From positions 372,001 to 436,000 of the forward strand of contig BAOK01000001.1 of the NCBI GenBank assembly GCA_000509225.1: 64,000 nt of DNA, written 5' to 3'. Of this stretch, positions 46,836-58,119 are shown in pieces. How positions within the stretch are numbered: position 1 is the first letter of the stretch; each line of letters opens with the position of its first letter. The notes beneath the pieces are model-generated. The model saw nothing but the letters and a program-made list of their open reading frames with translations, was not told the origin of the DNA and ran no database searches. A program made the translations under genes and the position numbers. This stretch comes from Parvibaculaceae bacterium Mf 1.05b.01. Lineage in GTDB: Bacteria; Pseudomonadota; Alphaproteobacteria; Parvibaculales; Parvibaculaceae.

Positions 46836-47977
46836 TCCGTCTTTCCCGCGCGAACCGATCTGTTCTGTCTGAATGGTGGTGGACCATTGATCGCTGGACA
46901 GTCGTTGCGATCCTGGCGCTTGTAGCGCTCGGCATCATCCTGACCCTGGCTGCAAGCCCAGCAGTGGCGAACCGTTTGTCTCTCAATTCTTTCCATTTTG
47001 TCTATCGTCAAGCGGTCTTCCTGGTTCCTGCTCTCATTTTGATATTCGGCGTTTCGTTTTTCACAACCCGACAGGTACGGCGTCTTGCCGTGGTCGTGTT
47101 TTTTGGCGGGTTGGTGCTGATGGGGGCGACCCTCCTGATAGGACCGGAAATCAAAGGGGCGACGCGGTGGTTGCCGCTTGGCCGGTTTTCGCTGCAGCCT
47201 TCTGAATTTGTGAAGCCAGCTTTTGTGGTTCTGGTCGCCTGGATGTTTGCCGAAGGGGCACGCTCCAAAGCCGTGCCGGGCATGTCATTGGCTTTTGCGC
47301 TCTATGCGCTCTTTATCGGCCTTCTCATCCTGCAACCGGACTTTGGACAAGCAACACTTATCACGCTGGTGTTCGGTGGCCTCTTGTTCATGGTTGGTAT
47401 TTCCTGGTTCTGGATTATCGGTCTTGGCGCAGTCGGGCTCGGCGGTGCGATTGCTGCCTATCAGCTGGTTCCGCACGTGGCGAGCCGGGTCGACCGCTTT
47501 ATGGACCCTGCATCTGGTGACACCTACCAGATCGACCGTGCAATGGAAGCCGTACAGGCCGGCGGCTTTTTCGGACGGGGGCCGGGCGAGGGTGCCGTGA
47601 AGCTTATCCTCCCGGACGCTCATACAGACTTCATCTTTGCTGTGGCCGCGGAGGAGTTTGGCGTGCTCGCCGGTGTCCTCATTATCGGACTTTTCAGCTT
47701 CATCGTTATTCGGTCGCTTCTTCGTGCCCTTGATGAAACCGATCTCTTTGTGCAGCTTGCCGTTTCAGGGCTTACCTTGCTGATTGGAGCACAGGCGCTC
47801 ATTAATCTGGCCGTAAATCTGAACCTCATGCCTGCCAAGGGCATGACGCTTCCGTTTATTTCCTATGGTGGGTCATCTCTTCTGGCGCTAGCGGTTGCGA
47901 CGGGGATGCTGCTCTCGCTCACCCGTCGACGGGTGCATGCTGGCGCTCAGCCGGCTGAATGGAGGGCTTACGCATGA
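46832..47977 (+). CDS. ftsW: septal peptidoglycan polymerase FtsW (SEDS family)
   Basis: A 381-residue polytopic protein of the SEDS glycosyltransferase family, working with FtsI at the septum. About ten membrane helices are seen, with LGRFSLQPSEFVKPAFVV, LLILQPDFGQATLI, AVAAEEFGVLAGVLII and the C-terminal LPFISYGGSSLLALAVATGM. It overlaps murD by four bases. Confidence 0.95.
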   Translation: MIRLSRANRSVLSEWWWTIDRWTVVAILALVALGIILTLAASPAVANRLSLNSFHFVYRQAVFLVPALILIFGVSFFTTRQVRRLAVVVFFGGLVLMGATLLIGPEIKGATRWLPLGRFSLQPSEFVKPAFVVLVAWMFAEGARSKAVPGMSLAFALYALFIGLLILQPDFGQATLITLVFGGLLFMVGISWFWIIGLGAVGLGGAIAAYQLVPHVASRVDRFMDPASGDTYQIDRAMEAVQAGGFFGRGPGEGAVKLILPDAHTDFIFAVAAEEFGVLAGVLIIGLFSFIVIRSLLRALDETDLFVQLAVSGLTLLIGAQALINLAVNLNLMPAKGMTLPFISYGGSSLLALAVATGMLLSLTRRRVHAGAQPAEWRAYA

Positions 47978-49167
47978 GCGGTATCTCACCTTCTTTGGCA
48001 GGGCCCGTCATGATTGCAGCCGGGGGGACTGGCGGACACTTGTTCCCCGGACAGGCGCTGGCGCAGGAGCTTAAGCGGCGTGGACACTCAATCGTTCTTA
48101 TTACGGACGAGCGTGTGCAGCATTTCGACCGCCTGTTTCCCGGAGCGGACATATTTTCTGTACCTTCAGCGACATTCTCTGGCCCTGGGCTTGCCGGTAT
48201 TCTTTCAGCGGCCGCTAAAATAGTGAGTGGCACAAGCCAATCGCTAGCTGTCATGGCACGGGCCAAGCCATCTGTGGTTGTGGGTTTTGGTGGCTATCCC
48301 ACCATGCCGCCTATGCTTGCTGCTATTCTGCGCCGCATTCCTACGATTGTTCATGAACAAAATGCGGTTCTGGGTCGTGTCAACAAAGCTGTTGCGCCCT
48401 TTGTTCATGCAATTGCATCGACTTTTCCGGCGCCGAAATATTTGAAACCTCGTGCGTTCCCGAAGCTGCATGTGACTGGCAACCCGGTGCGTGATGCTGT
48501 GTTAGCCCAGGCCGATGTGGCGTTTGACGAAATTGGGCATGGGCCGATTCGACTTCTCGTCTTTGGCGGCAGTCAGGGCGCCAGGGTGATGAGTGATATC
48601 GTCCCCAATGCGTTGGCGACGCTTCCGACGGAGTTGCGTGCGCGCCTCGATGTGACGCAGCAATGCCGTGAGGAGGACCTGGACCGTGTCGGAGAAGCCT
48701 ATGCGAAGGCAGGTATTTCAGCGAAGCTTTCCGCTTTTTTTGATGATATGCCAAGAGTGATTGCGCAGTCCCATCTGGTAGTTGGGCGGGCCGGCGCGTC
48801 AACGGTGAGTGAGCTTGCCGTGATTGGCCGTCCTTCCATTCTCGTGCCGCTTCCGCATTCCCTTGATCAAGATCAGAAGGCCAATGCGGAAATTCTTTCG
48901 AACACCGGCGCCTCTATCATGATGGAGCAGGATGGCTTTACGCCGGACCTGCTTGCGGCGACGCTGTCTTCCTTGTTTTCTGATGGCAATAAACTGTCTG
49001 ATATGGCCGCAGCCGCAAAAGCAGAGGGCAAGCCCCGCGCCGTTCAGTCGCTCGCAGATCTTGTTGAGCGTGTAGCACGCAAAAAAACAGGCCGCCTGCC
49101 GTCGCCCTATACCCAGCAACCTCTTTCGGCTCCTGATGGAACGCCCGAACCTCAGGAGAAAAAGTAA
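47974..49167 (+). CDS. murG: UDP-GlcNAc transferase MurG
   Basis: A 397-residue GT-B glycosyltransferase that adds GlcNAc to lipid I, giving lipid II. It has [20 protein letters not shown] at the N-terminus, [32 protein letters not shown] and the donor-binding [20 protein letters not shown] with [19 protein letters not shown] precedes the ATG, which overlaps the ftsW stop as ATGA. The C-terminal tail is longer than usual and Pro-rich. Confidence 0.96.
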   Translation: MSGISPSLAGPVMIAAGGTGGHLFPGQALAQELKRRGHSIVLITDERVQHFDRLFPGADIFSVPSATFSGPGLAGILSAAAKIVSGTSQSLAVMARAKPSVVVGFGGYPTMPPMLAAILRRIPTIVHEQNAVLGRVNKAVAPFVHAIASTFPAPKYLKPRAFPKLHVTGNPVRDAVLAQADVAFDEIGHGPIRLLVFGGSQGARVMSDIVPNALATLPTELRARLDVTQQCREEDLDRVGEAYAKAGISAKLSAFFDDMPRVIAQSHLVVGRAGASTVSELAVIGRPSILVPLPHSLDQDQKANAEILSNTGASIMMEQDGFTPDLLAATLSSLFSDGNKLSDMAAAAKAEGKPRAVQSLADLVERVARKKTGRLPSPYTQQPLSAPDGTPEPQEKK

Positions 49168-50582
49168 TGAGACCAGCCCCGCTAGATATGGGTGTGATCC
49201 ACTTTGTCGGTATTGGCGGCATCGGAATGAGCGGCATTGCTGAAGTCATGCATAATCTCGGCTATTCCGTACAAGGGTCAGACGCGGCAGAAAGTGCCAA
49301 TGTGAAGCGGCTCCGCGACCTTGGCATTAAGGTCATGGTCGGGCAGGTGGCCGAAAATCTGGGTGATGCTCAGGTGCTGGTCGTGTCGTCTGCCATCAAG
49401 GCAGACAATCCAGAGCTTGTTGAGGCGCGCGCTCGGATGTTGCCGGTGGTGCGTCGTGCCGAGATGCTTGCGGAGCTGATGCGGTTGAAGTCCTGCGTCG
49501 CTATTGGTGGAACCCACGGGAAAACCACTACGACATCGCTTGTGGCTGCTCTTCTTGATGCCGGCGATATCGACCCGACCGTGATCAATGGCGGGATCAT
49601 CAATGCCTATGGCACGAACGCTCGGTTGGGCGACGGCGAGTGGATGGTTGTCGAAGCCGATGAGAGTGACGGAACCTTCACGAAGCTTCCCTCCACCATC
49701 GCGGTGGTCACCAATATTGATCCGGAGCACCTGGATCACTATGGCAGTTTTGATGGTGTCCGGGACGCCTTCGTTCGTTTCATAGAGAATGTACCTTTCT
49801 ATGGTCTAGCGGTTCTTTGCATCGACCATCCAGAGGTGCAGGCGTTGATGGGGCGGGTTAGCGATCGGACGCTTGTGACGTATGGCACGAGTCCACAGGC
49901 TGATGTTCGCGCCTCCAACGTTCGGATGGATGGTGCGGTCACTGTCTTTGATGTGTCGCTGACGGACAGGAAATCCGGAGAAACCACGAGCATTGACGGA
50001 TTGCGTCTCGCAATGCCAGGGCATCACAATATGCTGAATGCGCTGGCGGCAGTGGCAGTGGCGCACCGAATGGGCTTGTCCGCCGACGCGATTGCAAAAG
50101 GCCTTGCGGGTTTTGGCGGTGTGAAGCGTCGCTTCTCCCGTGCAGGGTCCTGGAATGGGGTGGAAATCTATGATGATTACGGTCATCACCCCGTTGAGAT
50201 TGCTGCCGTACTGCAGGCTGCACGCTCTGCCAGTGACGGTCGGATCATCGCGGTCGTTCAACCTCATCGGTATACGCGTCTGCGCGATCTCTTTGATGAG
50301 TTTTGCTCGTGCTTCAATGATGCCGACACTGTCATCGTCTCTCCGGTCTTTGAAGCGGGTGAGAAGCCGATCGAGGGCATTAATCGTGACACGATGGTGC
50401 AAGGTCTTCAGGAGCGCGGGCACAAGCATGTGCTTGCCCTGGAAAATGCGGAGGCGCTTCCGAGTGTGATCGCAGAACTGGCAAACCCTGGCGACATGGT
50501 TCTGTGCCTGGGGGCTGGCAATATTACCCAATGGGCGAATGCATTGCCGCAGGATCTTGAAAACTTGAGTGGGGGCGCATGA
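49167..50582 (+). CDS. murC: UDP-MurNAc:L-alanine ligase MurC
   Basis: A 471-residue Mur ligase, the first amino-acid-adding step. The N-terminus has [20 protein letters not shown], the ATP loop is [19 protein letters not shown], and [26 protein letters not shown] and [17 protein letters not shown] are characteristic. It shares one base with the murG stop (TAATG). Confidence 0.97.
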   Translation: MRPAPLDMGVIHFVGIGGIGMSGIAEVMHNLGYSVQGSDAAESANVKRLRDLGIKVMVGQVAENLGDAQVLVVSSAIKADNPELVEARARMLPVVRRAEMLAELMRLKSCVAIGGTHGKTTTTSLVAALLDAGDIDPTVINGGIINAYGTNARLGDGEWMVVEADESDGTFTKLPSTIAVVTNIDPEHLDHYGSFDGVRDAFVRFIENVPFYGLAVLCIDHPEVQALMGRVSDRTLVTYGTSPQADVRASNVRMDGAVTVFDVSLTDRKSGETTSIDGLRLAMPGHHNMLNALAAVAVAHRMGLSADAIAKGLAGFGGVKRRFSRAGSWNGVEIYDDYGHHPVEIAAVLQAARSASDGRIIAVVQPHRYTRLRDLFDEFCSCFNDADTVIVSPVFEAGEKPIEGINRDTMVQGLQERGHKHVLALENAEALPSVIAELANPGDMVLCLGAGNITQWANALPQDLENLSGGA

Positions 50583-51508
50583 GTATGGTCGCCGATCACC
50601 TTATTGATGGGTTGCCGGACGTTCGCGGTGAGTTGATCCCCGATGCGCCCATGGCGCCGCTTACGTGGTTTCGCGTGGGGGGTCCTGCGGAGGTTCTGTT
50701 TCGGCCAGCAGACGCGGAAGACCTGGCGGCTTTCCTTAAAGCCTGTCCAACTGAGGTTCCCATTACGGTTGTCGGTGTGGGATCCAACCTTCTCGTTCGC
50801 GATGGCGGCGTAGCTGGTGTGGTGATCCGGATGGGCAAGCCATTCATGAGGATCGAGATTCTGGATGATAACCGAGTGCGGGCAGGGACGGCGGCGCTTG
50901 ATATGGCTGTGGCGCGGTCGGCGATGGAAGCGGGTATTGCCGGGTTGGAGTTCTTTCGTGGCATCCCAGGGTCTATTGGCGGGGCGCTTCGCATGAATGG
51001 CGGCGCTTATGAAAAAGAAACAATGGATGTGCTGATCGAGGCAGAGGGCGTGACACGCGCTGGCGAGCGGGTCACCTACTCGCTTGTCGACATGGGCTAT
51101 AGCTACCGTCACTCAAGTGCCCCTGCAGATGTCTATTTTACGAGTGCCCTTTTCCAAGGCTCTGCTGGCGACAAGTCTGAGATTGAGCGCAGGATGAACG
51201 AGATTACGGAGCGCCGCGAAACAAGTCAGCCGATCCGAACGCGCACTGGCGGCTCGACTTTCAAAAACCCGGAAGGCCACAAAAGCTGGCAACTGATCGA
51301 CGCAGCTGGATGCCGCGGGCTAAAGCGCGGTGGCGCCCAGGTGAGTGAGAAACATTGCAACTTTCTTATCAATACGGGTGAGGCAACGGCCAGCGACATT
51401 GAAGAGCTCGGCGAGGAAGTGCGTACGCGGGTCAAGGAAACAAGTGGTGTCACGCTTGATTGGGAAATTAGGCGCATCGGCATGACACGGGACGAGGCGT
51501 CTTCATGA
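50579..51508 (+). CDS. murB: UDP-N-acetylenolpyruvoylglucosamine reductase MurB
   Basis: A 309-residue flavoenzyme that reduces enolpyruvyl-UDP-GlcNAc to UDP-MurNAc. FAD-binding and family motifs are [50 protein letters not shown] and, near the C-terminus, [20 protein letters not shown]. It overlaps murC by four bases (ATGA). Confidence 0.96.
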   Translation: MSMVADHLIDGLPDVRGELIPDAPMAPLTWFRVGGPAEVLFRPADAEDLAAFLKACPTEVPITVVGVGSNLLVRDGGVAGVVIRMGKPFMRIEILDDNRVRAGTAALDMAVARSAMEAGIAGLEFFRGIPGSIGGALRMNGGAYEKETMDVLIEAEGVTRAGERVTYSLVDMGYSYRHSSAPADVYFTSALFQGSAGDKSEIERRMNEITERRETSQPIRTRTGGSTFKNPEGHKSWQLIDAAGCRGLKRGGAQVSEKHCNFLINTGEATASDIEELGEEVRTRVKETSGVTLDWEIRRIGMTRDEASS

Positions 51509-52422
51509 GCGAGTATAAACATATCGCCGTCATCAAGGGCGGCTGGTCGCCAGAGAGAGACGTGAGCCTGGTTTCTGGGCGTGATTGTGCTGAAGCCCTG
51601 CGCGGAGAAGGGTTTGAGGTCACTGAGATTGATGCCGGCCGGGATCTGGCGGAGCAATTGCTTGAGGTGAAGCCGGACGCCGTTTTCAACGCGCTTCATG
51701 GTCGGTGGGGCGAAGATGGCTGTGTTCAGGGCCTTCTGGAAGTGCTTGGCATTCCCTACACACATTCTGGCGTTCGTGCGTCGGCTGTGGCAATGGATAA
51801 AGAGCAATCCAAGCACGTGTTTCGGGCTGCAGGACTTCCTGTCGCAGAGAGCAAACTCGTTAGCCGTGAAGAAGCGGCTCGTGGCCATGTTATGGACACG
51901 CCTTACGTGATCAAGCCCCATAACCAGGGCTCCAGCGTGGGTGTTTTTATCGTTCGCGAGGGCGAAAACCGCCCACCGGCAGAACTCTCATCGCCAAAAT
52001 GGGACCTCGGTGATGTCGTGATGGCGGAGCGTTACATACCGGGTATGGAACTCACCTGCGCGGTGATTGGAAACCGAGTCTTAAATGTCACAGAGATCAC
52101 CGCAAACACAGCTTTCTACGACTATGACGCAAAATATTCGAGTGGCGGCTCGGTTCACGTAGTGCCTGCCCGAATCAGTTCAGATATAAATAAACGTGTT
52201 CAGGACGTGACACATGCGGCACATGATTCGCTTGGTTGCCGGGGGGTAACCAGGTCGGATTTCCGTTTCGATGAAAAGAAAGGGGAACTCGTTCTGTTAG
52301 AGGTCAATACGCAGCCCGGCATGACGCCGACGTCGTTGGTTCCCGAACTCGCGGCGTATGAAGGAATGTCATATGGCGCGCTTGTCCGTTGGATGGTGGA
52401 GGACGCGTCATGCGATCGGTAA
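51505..52422 (+). CDS. ddl: D-alanine-D-alanine ligase
   Basis: A 305-residue ATP-grasp enzyme joining two D-alanines, the dipeptide used by MurF. Motifs include [40 protein letters not shown], the ATP-binding [15 protein letters not shown], and [20 protein letters not shown]. It overlaps murB by four bases and ftsQ by 13. Its position fits DdlB. Confidence 0.96.
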   Translation: MSEYKHIAVIKGGWSPERDVSLVSGRDCAEALRGEGFEVTEIDAGRDLAEQLLEVKPDAVFNALHGRWGEDGCVQGLLEVLGIPYTHSGVRASAVAMDKEQSKHVFRAAGLPVAESKLVSREEAARGHVMDTPYVIKPHNQGSSVGVFIVREGENRPPAELSSPKWDLGDVVMAERYIPGMELTCAVIGNRVLNVTEITANTAFYDYDAKYSSGGSVHVVPARISSDINKRVQDVTHAAHDSLGCRGVTRSDFRFDEKKGELVLLEVNTQPGMTPTSLVPELAAYEGMSYGALVRWMVEDASCDR

Positions 52423-53435
52423 AGGAACAGAAAAGGCCTGCGCGCAAAGCTGCGCCGCGCCGTTCTGCGTCCGGTTCCGGGTCTGCTTCGGGGCGTGGCG
52501 CGAAGACCACGCGGCGTACCAGCACGGTTGCGCCGGGGCGGCGTCGTGCAAAATCCGGAAAGTCATTTGGTCGAAGGGGGCAACGACCCCCAAGCCGACT
52601 TTCGCGGACGATTGACGCTATCCGCGAAGGTCGATTGCCTAAATCTCTTGTAGGTGTTGCCAGTGCTGGGTTTGTCGGCGCGGCCGCCCTATATGGTCTG
52701 GCTGTTGGCGGACATATTGCTGCGGCTGGCACTTATGTCGCAGATCAAGCCACTGCATCTGTTGCCTGGGTTGGTTTTGGTGTCGACGAGGTGACGGTTG
52801 CTGGTCGTGAGCGGACGACCCGGGCGGATGTCCTCAAGGCGCTTGAAGTTGAACAGGGTCAGGTCATTTTCAGTGTTGATCTTGAGAGCGCGCGCGAAAA
52901 TCTGCTGCGCCTCGATTGGATTGCCGATGCGACCGTCACGCGGATATTGCCAGACCGGGTGCATGTTGAGTTGGTGGAACGCCGTCCATTTGCTGTCTGG
53001 CAGCGGGGTGGACGCCTGGCGGTGATTGATGCGCAGGGGCGCCCGATCACAGAAGATGGCGTCGAAGGCTATGGTCACCTTCCTCTGGTTGTTGGGCATG
53101 GCGCCGCGCGTGAAGCGGAGGGCTTCACGAAAGTGGTTGCCGCTTGGCCGGAGCTGCAGGCCCGAGTCCGAGCTTATGTGCGGGTTGGCGATCGCCGCTG
53201 GAACCTGCGCCTGGAAAATGGGGTGGATGTTTTGTTGCCGGAGGTTGGCGTGAGCGAAGCGCTCGCTGAACTGGTTGCGATTGACGAGGCCCAACGGGTG
53301 TTGGCGCGTGACATTGAAGCAATTGATGTGCGTCTGCCAGATCGGTTTACTGTTCGTTTGAGTCCTGATGCTGCGGCGCGACGCGATGCGGTCACCCAAG
53401 GTTGGGGTCGTCCCTCACAAGGGGATGACACATGA
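52410..53435 (+). CDS. ftsQ: cell division protein FtsQ
   Basis: A 341-residue bitopic divisome protein. The N-terminal 70 residues are unusually basic and Ser/Arg-rich, followed by a membrane helix ([20 protein letters not shown]). The POTRA domain follows ([40 protein letters not shown]), then the FtsQ domain. GGAGG precedes the ATG at 52410, which overlaps ddl. It recruits FtsL and FtsB. Confidence 0.93.
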   Translation: MRSVKEQKRPARKAAPRRSASGSGSASGRGAKTTRRTSTVAPGRRRAKSGKSFGRRGQRPPSRLSRTIDAIREGRLPKSLVGVASAGFVGAAALYGLAVGGHIAAAGTYVADQATASVAWVGFGVDEVTVAGRERTTRADVLKALEVEQGQVIFSVDLESARENLLRLDWIADATVTRILPDRVHVELVERRPFAVWQRGGRLAVIDAQGRPITEDGVEGYGHLPLVVGHGAAREAEGFTKVVAAWPELQARVRAYVRVGDRRWNLRLENGVDVLLPEVGVSEALAELVAIDEAQRVLARDIEAIDVRLPDRFTVRLSPDAAARRDAVTQGWGRPSQGDDT

Positions 53436-54736
53436 ATATGGGACTTGGCGCAAAAGGATTGCAGGGCAAGCCCATCAGTGCCGGACGGCCTGGGATTGTT
53501 GCAGCACTCGATGTTGGGTCGAACAAGATTGCCTGCTTTATCGCGAAGATTGAGCCGGGCAAGCTTGCCAACGGCCTGTCGCCCATGCGGATCATTGGTA
53601 TTGGTCATCAGGTATCCCGTGGTGTGCGCGGCGGTGCGATCGTCGATATGGATGCGGCTGAAGAAGCGATCCGGGTGGCGGTTGATGCGGCGGAGCGGAT
53701 GGCAGGTGCCACGGTACGGGACGTTCTTGTGACCGTGGCCTGTGGCGAACCTAAGAGTCAGACCATCGCGGTCCAAGCACCGATTCCATCTCGTGAAGTC
53801 CAGGATGATGACTTGACGCGTCTGGTGTCGTTTGGCCAAAGCAAATATATGCCGGAAGGCCGAGACGTCTTGCATGCCATCCCGATCAATTATTCGGTTG
53901 ATGACAATCGCGGCATTCGTGACCCGCGCGGCATGTTTGGCGAAAAGGCTGGTGTTGAGCTCCACATGGTCAGCGTCCAGCACGGTCCGGTCCGCAATCT
54001 CGAACTTTGCATTCAGCGATGCCACTTGAATGTTGCTGGCATGGTTGCCGCTCCTTATGCGAGTGGCCTTGCTGCACTCGTTGAAGATGAGATGGACCTT
54101 GGCGTTACTGTGATCGATATGGGTGGCGGGACAACGTCTCTGGCGGTCTTCTTTGAGGGTCAGATGGTCTATTGCGATGCGGTCCCTGTTGGCGGCCAGC
54201 ACATCACCAATGACATTGCACGGGGCCTGTCGACGCCGATTGCACACGCAGAACGTATGAAGACCCTTTATGGGTCCGCGCTTGCGAGCCCTTCAGACGA
54301 GCGCGAACTGATCGACGTGCCACAGGTAGGCGAAACTGATCACTCTTCTGCAAATCATATTCCGCGCTCCATTTTAACGGGCATCATTCAGCCCCGACTT
54401 GAAGAGACGCTTGAGCTTGTACGTGACCGACTTATCAAAAGCGGGTTTGATCGCGTAGCAGGGCAGCGGGTGGTTCTCACCGGTGGTGGCGCGCAGCTTA
54501 GCGGTGCCCGTGAGCACACAGCGCGCATTCTCAATAAAAAGGTCCGTGTCGGGCAACCTGTCCGATATATGGGCTTAGCAGAGGCAACAGGCGGACCGGC
54601 TTTCTCAGCTGCCGCTGGCCTTGCATCCTATTCACAGTTGGCTCCACTCACGATTAATTCGGATCCGGCTTTGGACGTTCCTGAAAATACCGGTCAATGG
54701 CGGCGCATTGGACGGTGGTTGAAGGAGAATTTTTGA
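53432..54736 (+). CDS. ftsA: cell division protein FtsA
   Basis: A 434-residue actin-like ATPase that tethers FtsZ to the membrane. It has IVAALDVGSNKIACFIAKIE at the phosphate-1 motif, VIDMGGGTTSLAVF at phosphate 2 and RVVLTGGGAQLSG in the adenosine region. The C-terminus ends in an amphipathic segment (WRRIGRWLKENF), the membrane-targeting helix. It overlaps ftsQ by four bases; a gap of 201 bases then precedes ftsZ. Confidence 0.96.
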   Translation: MNMGLGAKGLQGKPISAGRPGIVAALDVGSNKIACFIAKIEPGKLANGLSPMRIIGIGHQVSRGVRGGAIVDMDAAEEAIRVAVDAAERMAGATVRDVLVTVACGEPKSQTIAVQAPIPSREVQDDDLTRLVSFGQSKYMPEGRDVLHAIPINYSVDDNRGIRDPRGMFGEKAGVELHMVSVQHGPVRNLELCIQRCHLNVAGMVAAPYASGLAALVEDEMDLGVTVIDMGGGTTSLAVFFEGQMVYCDAVPVGGQHITNDIARGLSTPIAHAERMKTLYGSALASPSDERELIDVPQVGETDHSSANHIPRSILTGIIQPRLEETLELVRDRLIKSGFDRVAGQRVVLTGGGAQLSGAREHTARILNKKVRVGQPVRYMGLAEATGGPAFSAAAGLASYSQLAPLTINSDPALDVPENTGQWRRIGRWLKENF

Positions 54737-54937
54737 TGATCGGGCTTGGCAACACGCAGACAGGTTTTGTGTTGTTTAAGCCGACTTTGACGGCGAGGTC
54801 GATCATCGGTGTGCTGGAAGATGCGGCAATTGACCAGCGCACTAATCGGAGCATTCCGCTCCAACAGAAATGGGCCAGGAGTAAGCCTGTTTCTTCGACC
54901 TCGATTACGACCCACGATTTGCTCCTAGGAGGCTTAC

Positions 54938-56608
54938 ATGAGCATCAATCTGACGGTTCCACAGGCAACTGAACTGAAACCACGCATTACTGTATTTGGC
55001 GTCGGCGGCGCTGGCGGCAATGCGGTCAACAATATGATCGATTCCGGACTCGAAGGTGTTGAGTTCGTTGTGGCGAACACAGACGCGCAATCCCTCACCA
55101 TGTCTTCGGCTGAACGCAGGATTCAACTGGGCGAGGCCATTACGCAAGGTCTTGGTGCTGGATCGCGGCCTGAGGTCGGGTGCGCTGCAGCAGAAGAGGC
55201 GCTGGGCGAGCTTTCGGAGAGTCTTGAAGAAAGCCATATGGTTTTCATTACAGCTGGCATGGGCGGCGGCACGGGCACGGGCGCTGCGCCGGTGATTGCG
55301 CGGACTGCGCGAGAAAAAGGCATTCTGACGGTCGGCGTTGTGACTAAGCCTTTCCAATTTGAAGGCGCGCGGCGGGCACGTCTCGCAGATGAGGGCATCG
55401 CAGAGCTTTCCAAGTTTGTTGACACTCTCATTATCATTCCCAACCAGAACTTGTTCCGGATTGCGAATGAGAGAACGACGTTTGCGGAAGCTTTCTCCAT
55501 GGCGGATGAGGTTCTGCATTCCGGTGTAGCCGGTATTACCGACCTCATGGTCAAGCCTGGCCTGATCAATCTCGACTTTGCTGACGTTCGCACTGTGATG
55601 AATGAAATGGGCAAAGCCATGATGGGAACGGGCGAAGCAGAAGGTGAGAAGCGGGCAGTGGAAGCTGCAGAAGCTGCGATCTCCAACCCATTGCTCGACG
55701 AAGTCTCGATGAAGGGTGCCCGTGGCGTTCTCATCAACATCACTGGTGGTATGGACCTTACGCTTTATGAGGTTGATGAAGCGGCAAACCGTATCCGTTC
55801 TGAAGTAGATCCAGACGCCAACATTATTGTTGGGTCCACGTTTGATTCATCTCTTGACGGCAGCATGCGGGTGTCGGTCGTGGCAACAGGCATTGACGTT
55901 GAGCAGGCTGAGCAGCCTGTTCCTGAAACAGAAAAGATTACGATGCTTCGTCCGGGACGGCGTATGTCCGTTGAGGAGGCTCCCGTGGAGCCAGAAGCCG
56001 CTGAAGTGGTCGCTGAAGCGGAGCCTGCTGATGCGCCAGAACCTGTTGCCGTACAGGCAGAGGCAGAACTTGCTCTTGAAACGCCTTTGCCAGCAGATTT
56101 TGACCCAGCGGCTTATGAGGCTGAAGTCATCATCCCAAGCCAGGAGCCTGTTGCTGAACCAGCACAAGCTCAGGCCAGCCTGTCTGCGACAGCTGAACCG
56201 AACCGGCCCTTTATTCCGGCAGGTCTCAATCGGGTTGAAGCGCGTTCCAGCGAACTGCCTTCCTTCCTCGGCGCGCGTCCAGAACCAGTGGCGAGGCAAG
56301 CCGCACCAGCTCGCGGGCCATCCTTGTTTGAGAGGTTGACCGGGCGATCCAAGGCTGCCCCTGAAGCACGCCAGGCGCCGGTCGTGCCGCGTGAGGCCGT
56401 TCAGCCGGCTCAGCCTGCTGCGGCACCGGCCCGGCAAGCTCCTCCGCCAGCACCTCAGCAGGCGGTCGCACCTGAACCTCAACCAGCACCGCCAGCTGCC
56501 CAGCAAGCACCGGCGCCGCAGCCAAAAGCGGATGAGGGAATGGTGGCATCGTCGTTTGAAGAGGATCAATTGGAGATCCCCACATTCTTGCGGCGCCAGG
56601 CAAACTAA
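54938..56608 (+). CDS. ftsZ: cell division GTPase FtsZ
   Basis: A 556-residue tubulin homologue that builds the division ring. The GTP-binding motif is [11 protein letters not shown] (109-119), with [14 protein letters not shown] before it and the T7-loop [11 protein letters not shown]. The polymerising core ends near residue 320. A linker of about 220 residues rich in Pro, Ala and Glu follows, then the conserved C-terminal peptide [10 protein letters not shown] that binds FtsA. Such long linkers are typical of alphaproteobacteria. GGAGG lies before the ATG. Confidence 0.97.
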   Translation: MSINLTVPQATELKPRITVFGVGGAGGNAVNNMIDSGLEGVEFVVANTDAQSLTMSSAERRIQLGEAITQGLGAGSRPEVGCAAAEEALGELSESLEESHMVFITAGMGGGTGTGAAPVIARTAREKGILTVGVVTKPFQFEGARRARLADEGIAELSKFVDTLIIIPNQNLFRIANERTTFAEAFSMADEVLHSGVAGITDLMVKPGLINLDFADVRTVMNEMGKAMMGTGEAEGEKRAVEAAEAAISNPLLDEVSMKGARGVLINITGGMDLTLYEVDEAANRIRSEVDPDANIIVGSTFDSSLDGSMRVSVVATGIDVEQAEQPVPETEKITMLRPGRRMSVEEAPVEPEAAEVVAEAEPADAPEPVAVQAEAELALETPLPADFDPAAYEAEVIIPSQEPVAEPAQAQASLSATAEPNRPFIPAGLNRVEARSSELPSFLGARPEPVARQAAPARGPSLFERLTGRSKAAPEARQAPVVPREAVQPAQPAAAPARQAPPPAPQQAVAPEPQPAPPAAQQAPAPQPKADEGMVASSFEEDQLEIPTFLRRQAN

Positions 56609-56635
56609 AGATTTGGCCGAATAGCTTGAAACAAG

Positions 56636-56680
56636 GGGGAGCGACACTGTTTGGCGCTCCCCTTTTTGTTGTTATTTTTC
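56636..56680 (+). terminator. rho-independent terminator after ftsZ
   Basis: GGGGAGCG (56636-56643) pairs exactly with CGCTCCCC (56655-56662) around an 11-base loop, followed by TTTTTGTTGTTATTTTT. It probably ends the dcw transcript and separates it from lpxC. Confidence 0.88.
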
Positions 56681-56691
56681 AATGTCTTATA

Positions 56692-56761
56692 GGTTCTTCT
56701 TATACGTAACAAACTGTAAGAAAGAGTTATTTGAGAAGGGTTCTCGACTTTTGTTAGAACC
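56692..56761 (+). promoter_or_regulatory. AT-rich control region with GGTTCT repeats ahead of lpxC
   Basis: GGTTCT occurs at 56692-56697 and 56739-56744, and its complement AGAACC at 56756-56761, which pairs with the second copy around 11 bases. GAGAA and TTCTC flank GGG at 56733-56745. The pattern suggests an operator for separate control of lpxC, but no regulator can be named. Confidence 0.35.
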
Positions 56762-56900
56762 ACACTCAGGCCGGTCCTTATGGAGTGGTCTCTGACGTGT
56801 CTCTGGGGGAGAGGCATGCAGACATCAGATAACTGCCCGACAGATTTGGGGCGCGCCGCCGAAACTTCAGTTTGTTTGGGTGGTATATGGGGAACGGACA

Positions 56901-57941
56901 GTGCGGAATACTGACCACGACACGTTTGCGGAACCGGTGAACACCGGCGGTGGCTCTACCTTCAATAAGTTGCGATTGGCGCACTCGAGCGACAGCCCTT
57001 CTGTTGGGACCGATGTGTTGCGGCAAACGACCATTGCCAAGTCGATCACCATGGACGGTATTGGGCTGCACAAAGGCACGCTCGTGCGCCTTGTGTTGGC
57101 GCCCGCGGATGCAAACACCGGCATCATGTTCCGTCGGACGGACCTTGATACAACTGATCGCGCGATCACTGACATTCCGGCGCGCTACGACTCGGTTATA
57201 GATGCGACGATGTGCACGACAATCGGCAATGCAGCTGGAACCAAAGTCGCGACGATTGAGCACCTTATGGCTGCTGTGTCAGCGCTTCAGATCGATAACC
57301 TGTTGATCGAGGTAGATGCAGAAGAAGTGCCCGTGATGGACGGTAGTTCAGACGCCTTTATGGCGTTGCTTGACCAGGCTGGTCTCACGCCTCTTGCCGA
57401 GCCACGTCGGTATATCCGTGTTTTGGAACCAATCGCTTTAGAGGACGGTCTCAAAAAGGCGACTTTGGGCCCGCTTGATGAGGGGTTTCGTATCAATATT
57501 GATATTGATTTCGAAAATCCGGTTATCGGTAAGCAGGAGCTTGATGTTGTTGTCAGCCCGGATAGTTTCAAACATGAAATCGCATCATCAAGGACCTTTG
57601 GTTTCCTGAAAGACGTCGAGTTGCTCTATTCGCTGGGTCTGGCAAAGGGCGCGTCGCTTGATAACGCTGTGGTGTTGGATGGTGATGAAGTGATGAACGA
57701 GGACGGTCTGAGGTGGCCTGATGAGTTCGTTCGGCACAAAGTGCTGGACGCCGTTGGCGACCTTGCGTTGGCTGGGGCACCAATTTTGGGCCTGTTTAAA
57801 GCTAGTCGGACGGGGCATGCGTTTAATAATCAGGTGCTCCATGCGCTCTTCGCGAATCCCGATTCTTGGGAATATGTCACCTGTGATGAACCAATTGACG
57901 CAATCGCGGACGCCCCCAGGATGATGGTTTCTGCTGATTGA
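56901..57941 (+). CDS. lpxC: UDP-3-O-acyl-N-acetylglucosamine deacetylase LpxC
   Basis: A zinc deacetylase, 346 residues from this start, for the committed step of lipid A synthesis. Zinc ligands are in TIEHLMAA and in FVRHKVLDAVGD. The hallmark VPVMDGSSDAFMALLDQAG is present. The first about 40 residues precede the point where other LpxC proteins begin (TTIAKSITMDGIGLHKG). GTG at 56901 has GGGGA seven bases upstream; GTG at 56880 (longer) and GTG at 57015 (no extension) are alternatives, so the true N-terminus is uncertain. Confidence 0.93.
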   Translation: MRNTDHDTFAEPVNTGGGSTFNKLRLAHSSDSPSVGTDVLRQTTIAKSITMDGIGLHKGTLVRLVLAPADANTGIMFRRTDLDTTDRAITDIPARYDSVIDATMCTTIGNAAGTKVATIEHLMAAVSALQIDNLLIEVDAEEVPVMDGSSDAFMALLDQAGLTPLAEPRRYIRVLEPIALEDGLKKATLGPLDEGFRINIDIDFENPVIGKQELDVVVSPDSFKHEIASSRTFGFLKDVELLYSLGLAKGASLDNAVVLDGDEVMNEDGLRWPDEFVRHKVLDAVGDLALAGAPILGLFKASRTGHAFNNQVLHALFANPDSWEYVTCDEPIDAIADAPRMMVSAD

Positions 57942-57980
57942 GCCCAACGGGCCTTTTTCGCGGTGATTTCACAAATTTGA

Positions 57981-58011
57981 CCGGCTTGAGGCCCTCTCAA
58001 GCCGGCTTTTT
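57981..58011 (+). terminator. rho-independent terminator after lpxC
   Basis: CCGGCTTGAG (57981-57990) pairs perfectly with CTCAAGCCGG (57996-58005) around a five-base loop, then CTTTTT. A weaker GCCC/GGGC hairpin with TTTTT lies just after the lpxC stop (57942-57958). Confidence 0.85.
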
Positions 58012-58119
58012 ATCGCCTGATCCGGTTTTGACGCTCTATGGTATGCGCTCAAGGGTTGATATAGTGCGGTCTTTCCGGGGGACTTCCGGCGAGGCTGAAT
58101 GTGCAGGAGCGATGGCTTG

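Noticed and set aside
54697-54972. A 91-residue frame between ftsA and ftsZ
   Set aside because: It overlaps both genes, has no recognisable pattern, and starts inside ftsA without a ribosome site.
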